Shown: positions 6,610-15,888, counted from the stretch's first letter. The stretch: 36,106 bases of DNA from an uncultured Butyrivibrio sp. (GCA_947167765.1 CAMVJI010000010.1:1-36106); one strand, 5' to 3'. A program made the numbers and translations. Notes: generated by a model from the letters alone, not told the origin.

Positions 6610-7910
6610 GTATCCTTAAATCCCCCTCCCTGTGAAGAATTAACAATGAACGAATCAGGATTCCTTGAAAAGCGCGTAAGGCCGCTCTTCCAGACAAGTG
6701 GCTCATCAGCCATAAGCACAAATGCCCTTAGGTCTGCTTTCCTCGGAACCATCTCTCCTCCTTCAAGAATATCCAGATCCTGGAAGTCTATTACTTCCTG
6801 CGCTATAAACCTTCTTGGCTCTGCCTTTAGAAGGCTTATAAAGTTCTTCTTCTGTTCTTTTGTCATGGAACTGCCAAATACAACTCCATAACCGCCTGCC
6901 TCAGCTACATCCTTGAGCACCAGGCTGTCAAACTTATCCAGCACGTACTTCATATCTTCTTCATAGAAAGGCAGATATGTCGGTGCATTATTAAGGATAG
7001 GCTCTTCTCCCAGATAATAACTGATCATTTTAGGAACAAAATAGTAGATTCCCTTATCATCAGCTATTCCATTTCCTGGAGCGTTTATCAGTGCAACATT
7101 TCCTTTTCTATAAACATCAAAGATATGCGGTATTCCTATGACAGACTCAGGATTGAAATTCATTGGATCAAGGTATTCATCCGAAATCCTTCTGTAAACA
7201 GCCCCGACCCTTTCATGCTTCCCATCAGCAGTGATAAAGTACAGCTTGTCATTTTCCACAATAAGTTCCGAGCCATTGGCGAGATGTGCCCTTGTCTGCT
7301 CTGCCAGATAGGAATGTTCAAAATACGCCGCATTATACCTTCCCGGAGTAAGGATAACCGTATGTCCTCCCACATTGACGTTATCCATGGTTCTTCTAAG
7401 GAGCTTTGCATAATTCCTGTTATCCTCAAGCCTTACATCGTTGAATGTCCCAGGCGAGCTTCTTCTGCATAACTCTCTTGCTATCATGGGATAGGAGGCT
7501 CCTGAAGGGACACGCAGATTGTCCTCCAGTATATACCACTGCCCATCCTTGCCTTTTACAAGGTCGATCCCGGATATGTGGGAATAAATCCCCTTTACTG
7601 GGCACACTCCCTCGCACTCAACCATGTAGCCACTGGAAGCAAAGATAAAATCCTCAGGCACAACGCCGTCCTTTACTATCTTCTTGCCACTGTATATATC
7701 CTTAAGAAAAAGATTCAATGCAGTAACACGCTGTTTTAGCCCCTTTTCAAGGTATTCAAATTCATCGTGTTCTATAACCCTTGGTATGGCATCAAAGGGA
7801 AAAAGCTGCTCCTTAAACTCATTATTCTTATAGATTCCAAATTTCACTCCATACCTTGCCAGCAGTGCATTGACATCATCTGTATGCTTTAGCAGGTTTA
7901 CATTGTTCAT
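6591..7910 (-). CDS. Circularly permuted ATP-grasp amidoligase (COG2308)
   Basis: A 439-aa protein of the circularly permuted ATP-grasp family (DUF404/DUF407). Recognisable stretches are LEDNLRVPSGASYP (about 145-165), the nucleotide-binding FDSLVLKDVAEAGGYG (about 330-345) and ADLRAFVLM near the C-terminus. The family is predicted to form amide bonds between amino acids or between a peptide and an amine, using ATP. The start at 7910 overlaps the membrane-protein gene by 35 bp, indicating tight coupling. With alpha-E, transglutaminase and M14 proteins downstream and an amino-acid importer upstream, it is the likely synthetic enzyme of the cluster. The product is unknown. Confidence 0.9.
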   Translation of the reverse strand: MNNVNLLKHTDDVNALLARYGVKFGIYKNNEFKEQLFPFDAIPRVIEHDEFEYLEKGLKQRVTALNLFLKDIYSGKKIVKDGVVPEDFIFASSGYMVECEGVCPVKGIYSHISGIDLVKGKDGQWYILEDNLRVPSGASYPMIARELCRRSSPGTFNDVRLEDNRNYAKLLRRTMDNVNVGGHTVILTPGRYNAAYFEHSYLAEQTRAHLANGSELIVENDKLYFITADGKHERVGAVYRRISDEYLDPMNFNPESVIGIPHIFDVYRKGNVALINAPGNGIADDKGIYYFVPKMISYYLGEEPILNNAPTYLPFYEEDMKYVLDKFDSLVLKDVAEAGGYGVVFGSSMTKEQKKNFISLLKAEPRRFIAQEVIDFQDLDILEGGEMVPRKADLRAFVLMADEPLVWKSGLTRFSRNPDSFIVNSSQGGGFKDTWVLSQ

Positions 7911-9186
7911 AGGCCTTTTCCCTTCTCTTGAAATAAAACTGATGGTGTAGTTTGCGCACTATCTGGTCGCACTCTGTGTAACAGTAATCCGTTTTGTTCC
8001 TGTCGTTATCGCCAAACGTAAGTGTTTCTTCCGCGCCTGTCATATTTCGCAGGTAGTCTGTCATATTCTGTACGGAGGCGTTCTTGCTATAGATTTTTAT
8101 ATATGAATATCCTTTGTAATCATCAGACGGATACGAAAGGATCTTAAGTTCTTCGTAGATATCGCTTCTTTTTATATCCTCTACCAGCTGCTCTATCTTT
8201 CTGGTCTCATCGACACACATCATGTATACTACCGGATGATCCTTTGGCCTTTCCTTGTTCAGGTAATTACGGTAGGGAGACTTATGCATTTTCCCATATA
8301 TATCTTTTTCTGCAGTATTCTTTAGCTCGTCATAATAGATGATAAGTACGTCTTCAAGAATTATTGTCGTAAAGATATTGACCCCCCTGCTTCTGATAAA
8401 GCTTTCTATGTTGCAGGCATGCTCTGCGGATATAACATATACCTTCGGGTACCTGTTTTCTTTTATGTCATAAAGGATTGCCCCATCCATCGCTATTATT
8501 GGTAGCTTCGGTTTTATATCAGGCATCCCCTCCAAAAATCCGGCTGGTGTCCGCAATGTCATGAATGTAAGCTGCATACCTTTTTCAAGCATGTTCTTTA
8601 TCATGATCTGACTAAATGGCGTTATTCCTGTCGAAAGACCATCCATAGCCCTATCAACATCTGCAATAAAGAGTGTGTCCCTGTCATATTCACCATGAAT
8701 ACATACTGAGTTCAGGACAAGTCCCACAAATATGCCTATAAGAGTATCCAGAGATCTGTTAGCAACGAATATGTATGGGTTTTCATCCATAAGATGATTT
8801 ACGACTATGCTCAGAAAAACAACACATGAAAAATACGATGCTTTCTTCTGCTTTATAACAACAGTTGTATAAATTATGGGGATCAATGCTAGTGATATGA
8901 TGCAGTAATGAAGAAAGCTATCACCAAGTTGCGGGACTCTTTGTTTTATCAAGATATATATCAGCCCATATGCTGCTCCTATGCCCGTCCCAACTGTTCT
9001 TTGAAGTGCGTTTTGAACTGTGTTTTTTGTCTGGTTCTGTATGCACCATAAAACTGCCAGTGCTGAATAAAACGGTGCTCCCTGTTTTCCACTCATGAAA
9101 TAAATAGCAAAGCAGATAAGCACTCCTAGTGCTGATTTTATAATCCGCATCCCTATACGCGGAACATATACCATGCCCTTTTCCAT
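7876..9186 (-). CDS. FUSC/aromatic-acid-exporter-like membrane domain fused to a Cof-type HAD domain
   Basis: This 436-aa fusion begins with about six membrane segments (residues ~12-170) resembling the FUSC/aromatic acid exporter family, including APFYSALAVLWCIQNQT and RTVGTGIGAAYG. The cytoplasmic part (~175-436) resembles a Cof/sucrose-phosphatase HAD fold: DVDRAMDG in the DxD motif place, PIIAMDGAILYD for the substrate cap entry, and a C-terminal FGDNDRNKTDY like GDxxND. Motif I keeps both Asp residues, but the usual DGT is changed, so phosphatase activity is uncertain. It may export the cluster's product or sense a metabolite. It lies between the cytidylate-kinase-like gene (3 bp away) and the ligase. 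Confidence 0.8.
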   Translation of the reverse strand: MEKGMVYVPRIGMRIIKSALGVLICFAIYFMSGKQGAPFYSALAVLWCIQNQTKNTVQNALQRTVGTGIGAAYGLIYILIKQRVPQLGDSFLHYCIISLALIPIIYTTVVIKQKKASYFSCVVFLSIVVNHLMDENPYIFVANRSLDTLIGIFVGLVLNSVCIHGEYDRDTLFIADVDRAMDGLSTGITPFSQIMIKNMLEKGMQLTFMTLRTPAGFLEGMPDIKPKLPIIAMDGAILYDIKENRYPKVYVISAEHACNIESFIRSRGVNIFTTIILEDVLIIYYDELKNTAEKDIYGKMHKSPYRNYLNKERPKDHPVVYMMCVDETRKIEQLVEDIKRSDIYEELKILSYPSDDYKGYSYIKIYSKNASVQNMTDYLRNMTGAEETLTFGDNDRNKTDYCYTECDQIVRKLHHQFYFKRREKAYEQCKPAKAYR

Positions 9187-9189
9187 ATA

Positions 9190-9783
9190 TCAGTCAAAAA
9201 CACTCCTCACAACTCCACACAGAATATCGGCGCTTGTATCAGCTCCAAACTTTCCGGAATCTATGCATATATCTCTGTTGTCAAAGATTCCTGCTATATC
9301 CTTACAATATTTACGCCTGTAATTCTCGCGGGCTTTATCGACATCCTGTATCATTCCCCTTGCAGTTTTTTCATCCATCCCCAGTATTGAAATGCAATTT
9401 TCAACCCTTTTCTCAATCGGCGCATATACATATATATCAAGCACACGCTCCATATCTCGCAAGCAGTAATCACCACACCTGCCGACTATAATACATGATT
9501 CTTTAGATGCAAAATCCCTTATTATGTTTGTCTGAACCTGAAATAATTCTTCCTGCATACTTACAGGCCCCATTCCAAGGGGATATCTTCTCTCTGCAAA
9601 GAAGCCTCCTGCGCGTTCTTCCTCTTTACTTATTTCAGAAACTGGAAGTCCCATGCGTTTTGCAGTATGTTCAACAATATCCCTGTCATAAAATTCTATT
9701 CCCAGTTCAGCAGCCATCTTCTGAGCTATTGTTCTTCCCATCGCGCCAAACTGCCTGGAAATCGTAATTACATATTTATCCAT
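9190..9783 (-). CDS. Cytidylate-kinase-like protein
   Basis: A 197-aa P-loop protein of the cytidylate kinase-like family common in Clostridia. The phosphate-binding loop is SRQFGAMGRTIA (residues ~9-20), and CIIVGRCGDYCL and YVYAPIEKRVE follow as in nucleoside monophosphate kinases. It differs from true Cmk by the variant P-loop and short lid, so the substrate is uncertain. Its start overlaps the permease stop by 8 bp, which places it firmly in the transporter/ligase operon. Confidence 0.82.
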   Translation of the reverse strand: MDKYVITISRQFGAMGRTIAQKMAAELGIEFYDRDIVEHTAKRMGLPVSEISKEEERAGGFFAERRYPLGMGPVSMQEELFQVQTNIIRDFASKESCIIVGRCGDYCLRDMERVLDIYVYAPIEKRVENCISILGMDEKTARGMIQDVDKARENYRRKYCKDIAGIFDNRDICIDSGKFGADTSADILCGVVRSVFD

Positions 9784-10582
9784 TGTACGCCCACCCTGTC
9801 TGCCTTCTCTCCTCCAATGCCAGAGTTTTTTTCACTTTTACACTCATCTTCCTTTTCTGTAGATTCCTAACTGTCATGGAAATCGAAAAATTGATCACAA
9901 AGTAAATGGTTGCAGCCAGACCAAACAGTACAAATACGTCAGATACATTTATTGAATTAAGCCCGTTATACCTGTTAGCTGCTGACAGAACCTGTTTGGT
10001 TCTTGCCATAAGCTCAATGACTGCAACATTTGCAAGAAATGAGCTGTCCTTGATAGTCGTTATTACCTGGCTTAAAAGTGTAGGAACAATAGCTCTGAAT
10101 GTCTGAGGCAACACGATATACCACATTATCTGAAGCATGGAGAATCCCTGCGATTGCCCGGCTTCAATCTGTCCATGAGAAACGGAATTCAATCCGCCCC
10201 TCACTATTTCAGCAATAACACCTGACGTATATAAAATAAGTGCCACAGCAGCCTTAAACAAAAGCTTGTTGTTCACTGAAGAAAGCCCGAACATCTGCCT
10301 GTCTACAAATCCCGGTGCAGGACAGAATACAACACATATGAAGATCCAGAATAACAATGGTGTGTTTCTGAACACTTCTATGTATATTACGGAAAGAGCC
10401 TTCAGTACTCCTGTCTGTTTACCTGTACAATAATTCCTCATAAGTGCCAGTACAGTTCCTATCACTATACTGAAAAGTACTGCAGCAACAGATATTATCA
10501 GTGTAAAGAGCACCCCCTGAAGTATGAATTTTATAATTGCAGGATTTCTCAGCATTGAAAGGCTGCCATCCAATGTGTTCAT
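9776..10582 (-). CDS. Polar amino-acid ABC transporter permease 2
   Basis: A 268-aa inner-membrane permease of the His/Glu/Gln/Arg ABC family (HisM/GlnP type), with five or more membrane segments and the EAA loop GQIEAGQSQGFSMLQIMWYIVLPQ (about 135-160) that contacts the ATPase. It pairs with the permease gene one base upstream, as in two-permease polar amino-acid importers. The substrate (glutamate, glutamine or cystine-like) cannot be decided from sequence. Confidence 0.9.
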   Translation of the reverse strand: MNTLDGSLSMLRNPAIIKFILQGVLFTLIISVAAVLFSIVIGTVLALMRNYCTGKQTGVLKALSVIYIEVFRNTPLLFWIFICVVFCPAPGFVDRQMFGLSSVNNKLLFKAAVALILYTSGVIAEIVRGGLNSVSHGQIEAGQSQGFSMLQIMWYIVLPQTFRAIVPTLLSQVITTIKDSSFLANVAVIELMARTKQVLSAANRYNGLNSINVSDVFVLFGLAATIYFVINFSISMTVRNLQKRKMSVKVKKTLALEERRQTGWAYNG

Positions 10583-10583
10583 A

Positions 10584-11300
10584 TCACGCCTCCTTTGGTG
10601 TGCCGTTCTGGAATACTTTCTGATCCCTCTTCTTTAATGATGTCTCCCACATCGATGCAAAGGATGAAAGAGGGAAACAGATAAGGAAGAATATTACTCC
10701 ACATACGATATATGCTGGAGCATACGAGCCACCTGTGTTTTCTCCTGTAACAAAGCTATACGTAAGCGATAAAAGATCTGCTCCACCCACTATGTATAAA
10801 CAGGAAGTATTTTTAATCATGTTCACAATTACATTTGTCATCGGTGGCAAAATCACTTTTATACTCTGTGGGATTATGATGTAAAACATCTGTCCTGCAT
10901 ACCCAAATCCCTGGGACTGGGCTGCTTCGAACTGGCCCTTCGGCACCGACTCTATCCCTGCCCTTATAACTTCTGCCATGTATGCTCCGGTATATATACC
11001 AAGTGCCAGGAATCCAGTGACTATAATTCCAGGACTGTGACCAGAAAAAGCCAGTGCATAGTATAGAAAGCACATCTGTAAAAGGACCGGTGTATTCTGA
11101 ATCACCTCAACATACACTCTGCTGATACTCTTCAGTATTTTTCTATTACTTGTTGCCATAAGTCCAAATATGATTCCAAGCAAAAGAGCTATCAGGAGCG
11201 CCACCACAGCTGTTTTCAATGTATTTGTAAGCCCGAGGAGGAATGTCCCCCGATAAATCCATATTTTATTCCATGCTCTTGGTGAGAATAATCCAGACAT
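10584..11300 (-). CDS. Polar amino-acid ABC transporter permease 1
   Basis: A 238-aa permease of the same family. The N-terminal membrane segment is followed by TLKTAVVALLIALLLG, the EAA-type loop GQFEAAQSQGFGYAGQMFYI (about 125-145) and FYIIIPQSIKVILPP. It forms the heteromeric channel with permease 2 and lies 17 bp after the binding-protein gene. Confidence 0.9.
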   Translation of the reverse strand: MSGLFSPRAWNKIWIYRGTFLLGLTNTLKTAVVALLIALLLGIIFGLMATSNRKILKSISRVYVEVIQNTPVLLQMCFLYYALAFSGHSPGIIVTGFLALGIYTGAYMAEVIRAGIESVPKGQFEAAQSQGFGYAGQMFYIIIPQSIKVILPPMTNVIVNMIKNTSCLYIVGGADLLSLTYSFVTGENTGGSYAPAYIVCGVIFFLICFPLSSFASMWETSLKKRDQKVFQNGTPKEA

Positions 11301-11317
11301 TGCCGGTCCTCCGTTAC

Positions 11318-12232
11318 TTAATCAAGTCCATTTTCTGAAACAAGTTTAGCAATTGTTCCATTATCAAAGCTCTCGGTTACAAGATCCTCTGCAACCTTTG
11401 AAAGGCCTGATCCCTTCGTGGTTGCGATACCATAATTCTGTGGTGAGAACTCTGCATCGATATATGATCTTCCCTCTGTCTTGTATATAGCAAGTATGGA
11501 CTTATCGACACAGAACGCATCAACTTCACCGGCACTAAGTGCTGTAGAGATTGTTGGATAATCATCATACAGCTGGAACTTTATACCATCAGTCCAGGTG
11601 GCCGGATCAAAGCTTTCTTCATCAAAGCCATCACCACTTATAAGACCTTTTTCAATCATTGCTTTTACAAGAGCCTTAGCTGATGTTGATCCGGAAGAGA
11701 CACCTACAGTTGCATCAGCCAAATCATCAAGTGTCTTAATTCCTTTTGAATCCTCAACAAGAACGCTTACATAATCTGTATAATACGGTGTTGTGAAATC
11801 CCAGCTCTCTTTTCTTTCATCAGTGATTGTGAATGTAGCGAGTACACAATCAATATCTCCTGAATCAAGAAGTTCCGTTCTTGTTGCTGCTGTTACAGCC
11901 GTAAATTCAACATCAACTCCAAGTTTGTCTGCCAAAGCCTTTGCAAGCTCAATTTCCAATCCGGTATACTCCCCTGTAAGAGGGTCTTCATATCCAAATC
12001 CCATTACAGCATTCTTAACACCGACCTTTAGAACTCCTCTGTCGACAATTGCCTTTACATCTTCTTCCAGGCTGTCATCTGCCGGCTGCTCTGCTAAAGG
12101 CGCCTCCTGAGCTGAATCTGTTATCTCTGATACTTCTGCAGGCTCGGAAGCGCTTCCGCATGCAACGAGCAATGCTCCCATCATCCCTGCTGCCACTGCG
12201 CTTAATGATCTCCTCATGATCTTTTTCTTCAT
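11318..12232 (-). CDS. Amino-acid ABC transporter substrate-binding lipoprotein
   Basis: A 304-aa periplasmic-binding-protein family 3 member. It has a lipoprotein signal peptide with lipobox LVAC (Cys25), so it should be anchored outside the membrane. An acidic linker (about 30-62) is followed by the SBP_bac_3 fold: LKVGVKNAVMGFGYEDPLTGEYTGLEIELAKALADKLG, the hinge region DYVSVLV, and VDAFCVDKSIL. The acidic/aromatic pocket implies a polar amino acid ligand. It delivers substrate to the two permeases and the ATPase encoded around it. Confidence 0.92.
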   Translation of the reverse strand: MKKKIMRRSLSAVAAGMMGALLVACGSASEPAEVSEITDSAQEAPLAEQPADDSLEEDVKAIVDRGVLKVGVKNAVMGFGYEDPLTGEYTGLEIELAKALADKLGVDVEFTAVTAATRTELLDSGDIDCVLATFTITDERKESWDFTTPYYTDYVSVLVEDSKGIKTLDDLADATVGVSSGSTSAKALVKAMIEKGLISGDGFDEESFDPATWTDGIKFQLYDDYPTISTALSAGEVDAFCVDKSILAIYKTEGRSYIDAEFSPQNYGIATTKGSGLSKVAEDLVTESFDNGTIAKLVSENGLD

Positions 12233-12294
12233 AATTTTTTCCTCCTCGTGTTTTCTATAGACAGTACAGCTACTTTAGTCTGTACGTTGTCATC

Positions 12295-13023
12295 TCATCT
12301 GATGATCTTTCCCAGGAATTGTTTTACTCTTTCACTCTCCGGATTATTGAAAAAGTGTTCCGGTGTTCCGGATTCTATGATCTGCCCATCTTCCATGAAA
12401 ATCACCCGGTCGGCTACCTGCCTCGCAAATCCCATTTCATGGGTGACTACCACCATTGTTATGTTTTCCTTAGCCAGCTTGATCATTACATCAAGCACTT
12501 CCTGAATGGTCTCGGGATCAAGCGCTGATGTTGGTTCATCAAACAAAATGATCTTACTTTGTGAGCAAAGAGCCCTGGCAATTGCTATTCTCTGTTGTTG
12601 TCCCCCGGAAAGTGTCGTCGGATATACATCTGCTTTATCCTTTAATCCCACGATATCCAGATAATGGTATGCCAGCTCCTCAGCTTCTTTCTTGGATTTA
12701 TGATGAAGCTTCATAGGTGCAAGTGTAAGGTTTTTAAGAACAGTCATATGTGGATAGAGATTAAACTGCTGGAATACCATCGAAGTACTTTCGCGAACCA
12801 CTTTGGTTTTATTCTTTGAAGTCAACTCAGTCCCGTCTATATAAACATGTCCACTACTTGGTGCCTCCAGAAAATTCATGCAGCGAACTGTTGTGGATTT
12901 TCCTGATCCGGACGGACCAATAATTACCAATTTTTCTCCCTCTTCAACCTCAAGATTCACATCTTTTAATACGTGAAGATCCCCAAAGCTTTTATTTACA
13001 TTTTCCAGCTTGATCATTGCCAT
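12295..13023 (-). CDS. glnQ: Amino-acid ABC transporter ATPase (GlnQ/HisP type)
   Basis: A 242-aa ATPase with Walker [10 protein letters not shown] (~36-44), Q-loop [13 protein letters not shown], signature LSGGQQQR, Walker [13 protein letters not shown] and H-loop VVTHEMGFA. The polar amino-acid transporter subfamily is clear (FNLYPH after the Q-loop). It is the first gene of the transporter/ligase operon. AGGAAAGG lies 12 bp before the ATG at 13023 (a second ATG is two codons on). The symbol is a family label; the amino acid is not proven. Confidence 0.9.
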   Translation of the reverse strand: MAMIKLENVNKSFGDLHVLKDVNLEVEEGEKLVIIGPSGSGKSTTVRCMNFLEAPSSGHVYIDGTELTSKNKTKVVRESTSMVFQQFNLYPHMTVLKNLTLAPMKLHHKSKKEAEELAYHYLDIVGLKDKADVYPTTLSGGQQQRIAIARALCSQSKIILFDEPTSALDPETIQEVLDVMIKLAKENITMVVVTHEMGFARQVADRVIFMEDGQIIESGTPEHFFNNPESERVKQFLGKIIR

Positions 13024-13210
13024 AGCTTATTTTTTCCTTTCCTAAATGCAAAGATGGCGCTCCGGTATCAAGCCGAAACGCCATTGTCTCATTGCACTTA
13101 TATAGGATTAGTTATAATGAAAAAGAATAAAAAAAGGCGCTCCGAAACACTGTGTGAATCAAAACGCCTTTGTTTGTATACAAGTATACGGTTTGTATTT
13201 ATTTTGACAA
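13024..13210 (-). promoter_or_regulatory. Promoter, operator and two-hairpin leader of the transporter/ligase operon
   Basis: Minus-strand -35 TTGTCA (13205-13210) and -10 TATACT (13183-13188) are 16 bp apart. The perfect palindrome TTGTATACAA (13174-13183) touches the -10; this wording is typical of GntR-type operators. The leader (~150 nt) holds hairpin 1 (13133-13171, AAAGGCG/CGCCTTT) followed by a U-run, so it is a terminator or attenuator. Hairpin 2 (13054-13084, ATGGCG/CGCCAT with an inner CGG/CCG stem) follows. Both hairpins have GGCGTTT on the 5' side and CGGAGCGCC on the 3' side. The matching ends suggest a duplicated regulatory RNA element; no known riboswitch was recognised. Confidence 0.5.
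13133..13171 (-). terminator. Attenuator-like terminator in the glnQ leader
   Basis: Stem AAAGGCG/CGCCTTT with an inner ACAC/GTGT pairing, followed on the minus strand by TTTTTTT. It stands about 5 nt after the predicted transcription start and 110 bases before glnQ, so it could end most transcripts early unless prevented. Confidence 0.55.
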
Positions 13211-13270
13211 TTGCCATTTTATACAAAAATTTTGCGATAATATCCTGGTCTTATCATTATTTTTGCCAAA

Positions 13271-13981
13271 TCAAAGCTCCTGACAATGTTTCACAAACTC
13301 CCTGAATATCAGCTTGCTGTTATCATCCACTCTATATGAAAACTCCGGATGCCACTGTACAGCCCAAACAAACCTCTTTTCTGGTAGTTCCACTGCTTCC
13401 ACCAGTCCATCTTCTGATACTGCCATGACCTTCAATTCATCAGCAACATCTTTTACTGCCTGATGATGATAGCTGTTTACGCCAATGACATCCTTCCGTA
13501 GCAGTCCGTAAAGCTTTGAATCAGATATAAGCTTCACTTTATGAACCGGGACATCATAAGGCGGTTTCTGATGATGTTCTGTCTCAGATCGATGCTGCTT
13601 CCCCAAGTCCTGATAGAGTGTTCCGCCAAGAAACGCATTTAAAAACTGTATTCCTCTGCATATTCCCAGGATAGGAACATCTTTTTCAAGAGCCTGTTTA
13701 AGCAGTTCTTTTTCCATGCTATCCCTGGCTGCGTTGCAGACAACTGTATCGTCAAGCTTCTTTTCTCCATATATGCCTGGTGATACATCATGGCCACCCG
13801 TCATCAGAATTCCATCCACGGTATCAAGAAGCTGATGAATAGTGGCTTTATCTGCAGTCATGGGTAACATTATCGGCATTCCGCCGGCTTCCGCTATTCC
13901 ATCCATATACCCTGGGAGCATCCACAGGCTTTCCTTTTCATCATCAAATAATGGAACAAGTCCAATAATAGGTTTTTTCAT
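13271..13981 (-). CDS. Class I glutamine amidotransferase-like gamma-glutamyl hydrolase (PuuD-like, C26)
   Basis: A 236-aa protein of the peptidase C26 family. Nucleophile C108 sits in the elbow ILGICRG, and the partners are H211 and E213 in VQWHPEF. The family includes gamma-glutamyl-GABA hydrolase (PuuD) and related gamma-glutamyl amide hydrolases. TGGHDVSPGIYGE (61-73) also fits. It starts 4 bp into the end of the NAD synthetase gene (overlap), so it is the last gene of the upstream operon, just before the transporter/ligase promoter. It may hydrolyse a gamma-glutamyl product related to the ATP-grasp pathway (inference). Confidence 0.87.
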   Translation of the reverse strand: MKKPIIGLVPLFDDEKESLWMLPGYMDGIAEAGGMPIMLPMTADKATIHQLLDTVDGILMTGGHDVSPGIYGEKKLDDTVVCNAARDSMEKELLKQALEKDVPILGICRGIQFLNAFLGGTLYQDLGKQHRSETEHHQKPPYDVPVHKVKLISDSKLYGLLRKDVIGVNSYHHQAVKDVADELKVMAVSEDGLVEAVELPEKRFVWAVQWHPEFSYRVDDNSKLIFREFVKHCQEL

Positions 13982-15888
13982 AGGTTATCAAGTTCCTCCA
14001 GCCATGTATTCACGCAAGCATCGGATGGCATCCTAAGATCGCCTCTGGGCGAAACAGCCACAGAGCCGACTTTTGGTCCGTCTGGGAGGCAGCTCCTCTT
14101 AAACTGCTGCGCAAAGAATCTTCTATAAAATGTCTTTTCCCATTTCAGAATAACGTCATCCGAATATTCACCGGTGAAAGCGATTTTTGCCAATCTGTAT
14201 ATCTTGCCGGGACTTTGCGAAAGCCTTAGCATATGATAGAGGAAAAAGTCGTGAAGTTCGTACGGTCCGACTAAATCTTCAGTCTTCTGCGTGATTTCAC
14301 CTCCATCTGGTGGCAATAACTCTGGCGATACAGGTGTATCTAAAATATCATATAAAATTTCTCTGAGCCTTCTGTCATCAGTAGTATCCGCGTAGTACTG
14401 TACAAGATATCTAACCAGAGTCTTCGGCACTGAAGAATTCACCGCATACATCGACATATGGTCACCATTGTAAGTAGCCCATCCGAGCGCAAGCTCAGAT
14501 AAATCCCCCGTACCAATTACTATGCCGTTTTCCTTATTGGCAATATCCATCAGAATCTTGGTCCTCTCGCGGGCCTGGCTGTTTTCATAGGTAACGTCAT
14601 GAACATTTTCATCATGACAAATATCAGCAAAATGCTGTTTAACAGCCTTACTTATATTAACTTCCCTAAATGATGCACCTATCTCTTTTATGAGCCTTAC
14701 TGCATTTTCATATGTCCTGTCTGTAGTACCAAAGCCCGGCATTGTGACTGCTATAATTCCATTTCGATCGAAGGTCAGATAGTCAAATGCCTTTGCAATA
14801 ACAAGAAATGCAAGTGTCGAGTCAAGGCCGCCTGATATACCAATGACTGCTGTCTTACATCCGATATGATCAAGTCTTTTTCTTAATCCCATTGCCTGTA
14901 TGGTAAGGATCTCATTACATCGCATGTCGCGTTCCTGTTCCAAAGCAGGTACAAACGGATTGGGATCAATATATCTTGTCAGTTCTGCATGTTCCTTATT
15001 CAGTGAGAATACCACGCGGGTATACTTGATGCTGGAGTCTGCCTCATATGTTGTCATACGTCTTCTTTCAGCTTCAAGATATTCCAGATCAATCTCTGAT
15101 ACGATCATATTTTCAGAGAAACGTTCCGATTCACACAAAACATTTCCATTTTCTGCTATTATATTATGCCCGGAATAAACAACATCCTGAGTGGATTCTC
15201 CAGGTCCTGCTGAAGCGTACAGATACGCACAGACCAGCCTTGCAGACTGGGCACTCACAAGATTTCTGCGATATCTGCTCTTGCCGATTATCTCATTGGA
15301 AGCAGAAAGATTGGCTATTACTGTCGCTCCAGCCAGACAGTGTGCAGTACTTGGCGGATCCGGCACCCACAAATCTTCACAAAGCTCAGATGCAACTCTA
15401 AATGACGGCATCTCATTGCACTCAAACAGGATATTTCTGCTTATTTCTACAGCTCGCCCACCAATATTGATAACTGTATCTAATTCTCTTCCAGAATAGA
15501 AGTGCCTTGCTTCGTAGAACTCGTTATAATTTGGCAAGAATGTCTTTGGCACAATTCCCAATATTTCTCCATTACATAAAGCTGCTGCAACATTGTATAG
15601 TTTTGCATCAACCGAGAGTGGCAATCCCACAAAAATCAGTGCATCCACGCCCTGACTATGCTTAGCTATTTTGAGCAGAGCTTCCTTTGTTGCTTCCAAT
15701 AATCTGTCCTGAAAAAACAAATCCTGGCAGGTATAACCCGTTATACACAGTTCCGGAAATACCATCAGCTTTACTTTTTCCCCAGCAGCTTCTTTTATGC
15801 ATTTGCATATTTCATTACAGTTAAACTCTACATCTGCAACCCTTACATTTGGAGTAATAGCTGCAACTTTTAAATATCCGTCTATCAT
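13978..15888 (-). CDS. nadE: Glutamine-dependent NAD+ synthetase
   Basis: A 636-aa two-domain enzyme. The N-terminal nitrilase-type glutaminase has E46 (FPELCITGY), K115 (VPKTFLPNY) and C170 (ASELCEDLW). The C-terminal synthetase has the ATP pyrophosphatase loop SGGLDS (~350) and the conserved GTGDLSELALGWATYNGDH. It makes NAD+ from deamido-NAD+, glutamine and ATP in the cytoplasm. Length and motif order match glutamine-dependent NadE of the long type. It lies 13 bp after the GNAT gene. Confidence 0.95.
   Translation of the reverse strand: MIDGYLKVAAITPNVRVADVEFNCNEICKCIKEAAGEKVKLMVFPELCITGYTCQDLFFQDRLLEATKEALLKIAKHSQGVDALIFVGLPLSVDAKLYNVAAALCNGEILGIVPKTFLPNYNEFYEARHFYSGRELDTVINIGGRAVEISRNILFECNEMPSFRVASELCEDLWVPDPPSTAHCLAGATVIANLSASNEIIGKSRYRRNLVSAQSARLVCAYLYASAGPGESTQDVVYSGHNIIAENGNVLCESERFSENMIVSEIDLEYLEAERRRMTTYEADSSIKYTRVVFSLNKEHAELTRYIDPNPFVPALEQERDMRCNEILTIQAMGLRKRLDHIGCKTAVIGISGGLDSTLAFLVIAKAFDYLTFDRNGIIAVTMPGFGTTDRTYENAVRLIKEIGASFREVNISKAVKQHFADICHDENVHDVTYENSQARERTKILMDIANKENGIVIGTGDLSELALGWATYNGDHMSMYAVNSSVPKTLVRYLVQYYADTTDDRRLREILYDILDTPVSPELLPPDGGEITQKTEDLVGPYELHDFFLYHMLRLSQSPGKIYRLAKIAFTGEYSDDVILKWEKTFYRRFFAQQFKRSCLPDGPKVGSVAVSPRGDLRMPSDACVNTWLEELDNL

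Noticed and set aside
13210-13270. TTTTGCGATAA and TTTTGCCAAA about 31 bp apart resemble inverted TnsB boxes (left end).
   Set aside because: No TGTCCAT terminus lies nearby, the sequence is AT-rich, and the stretch abuts an ordinary promoter and the end of a gene.
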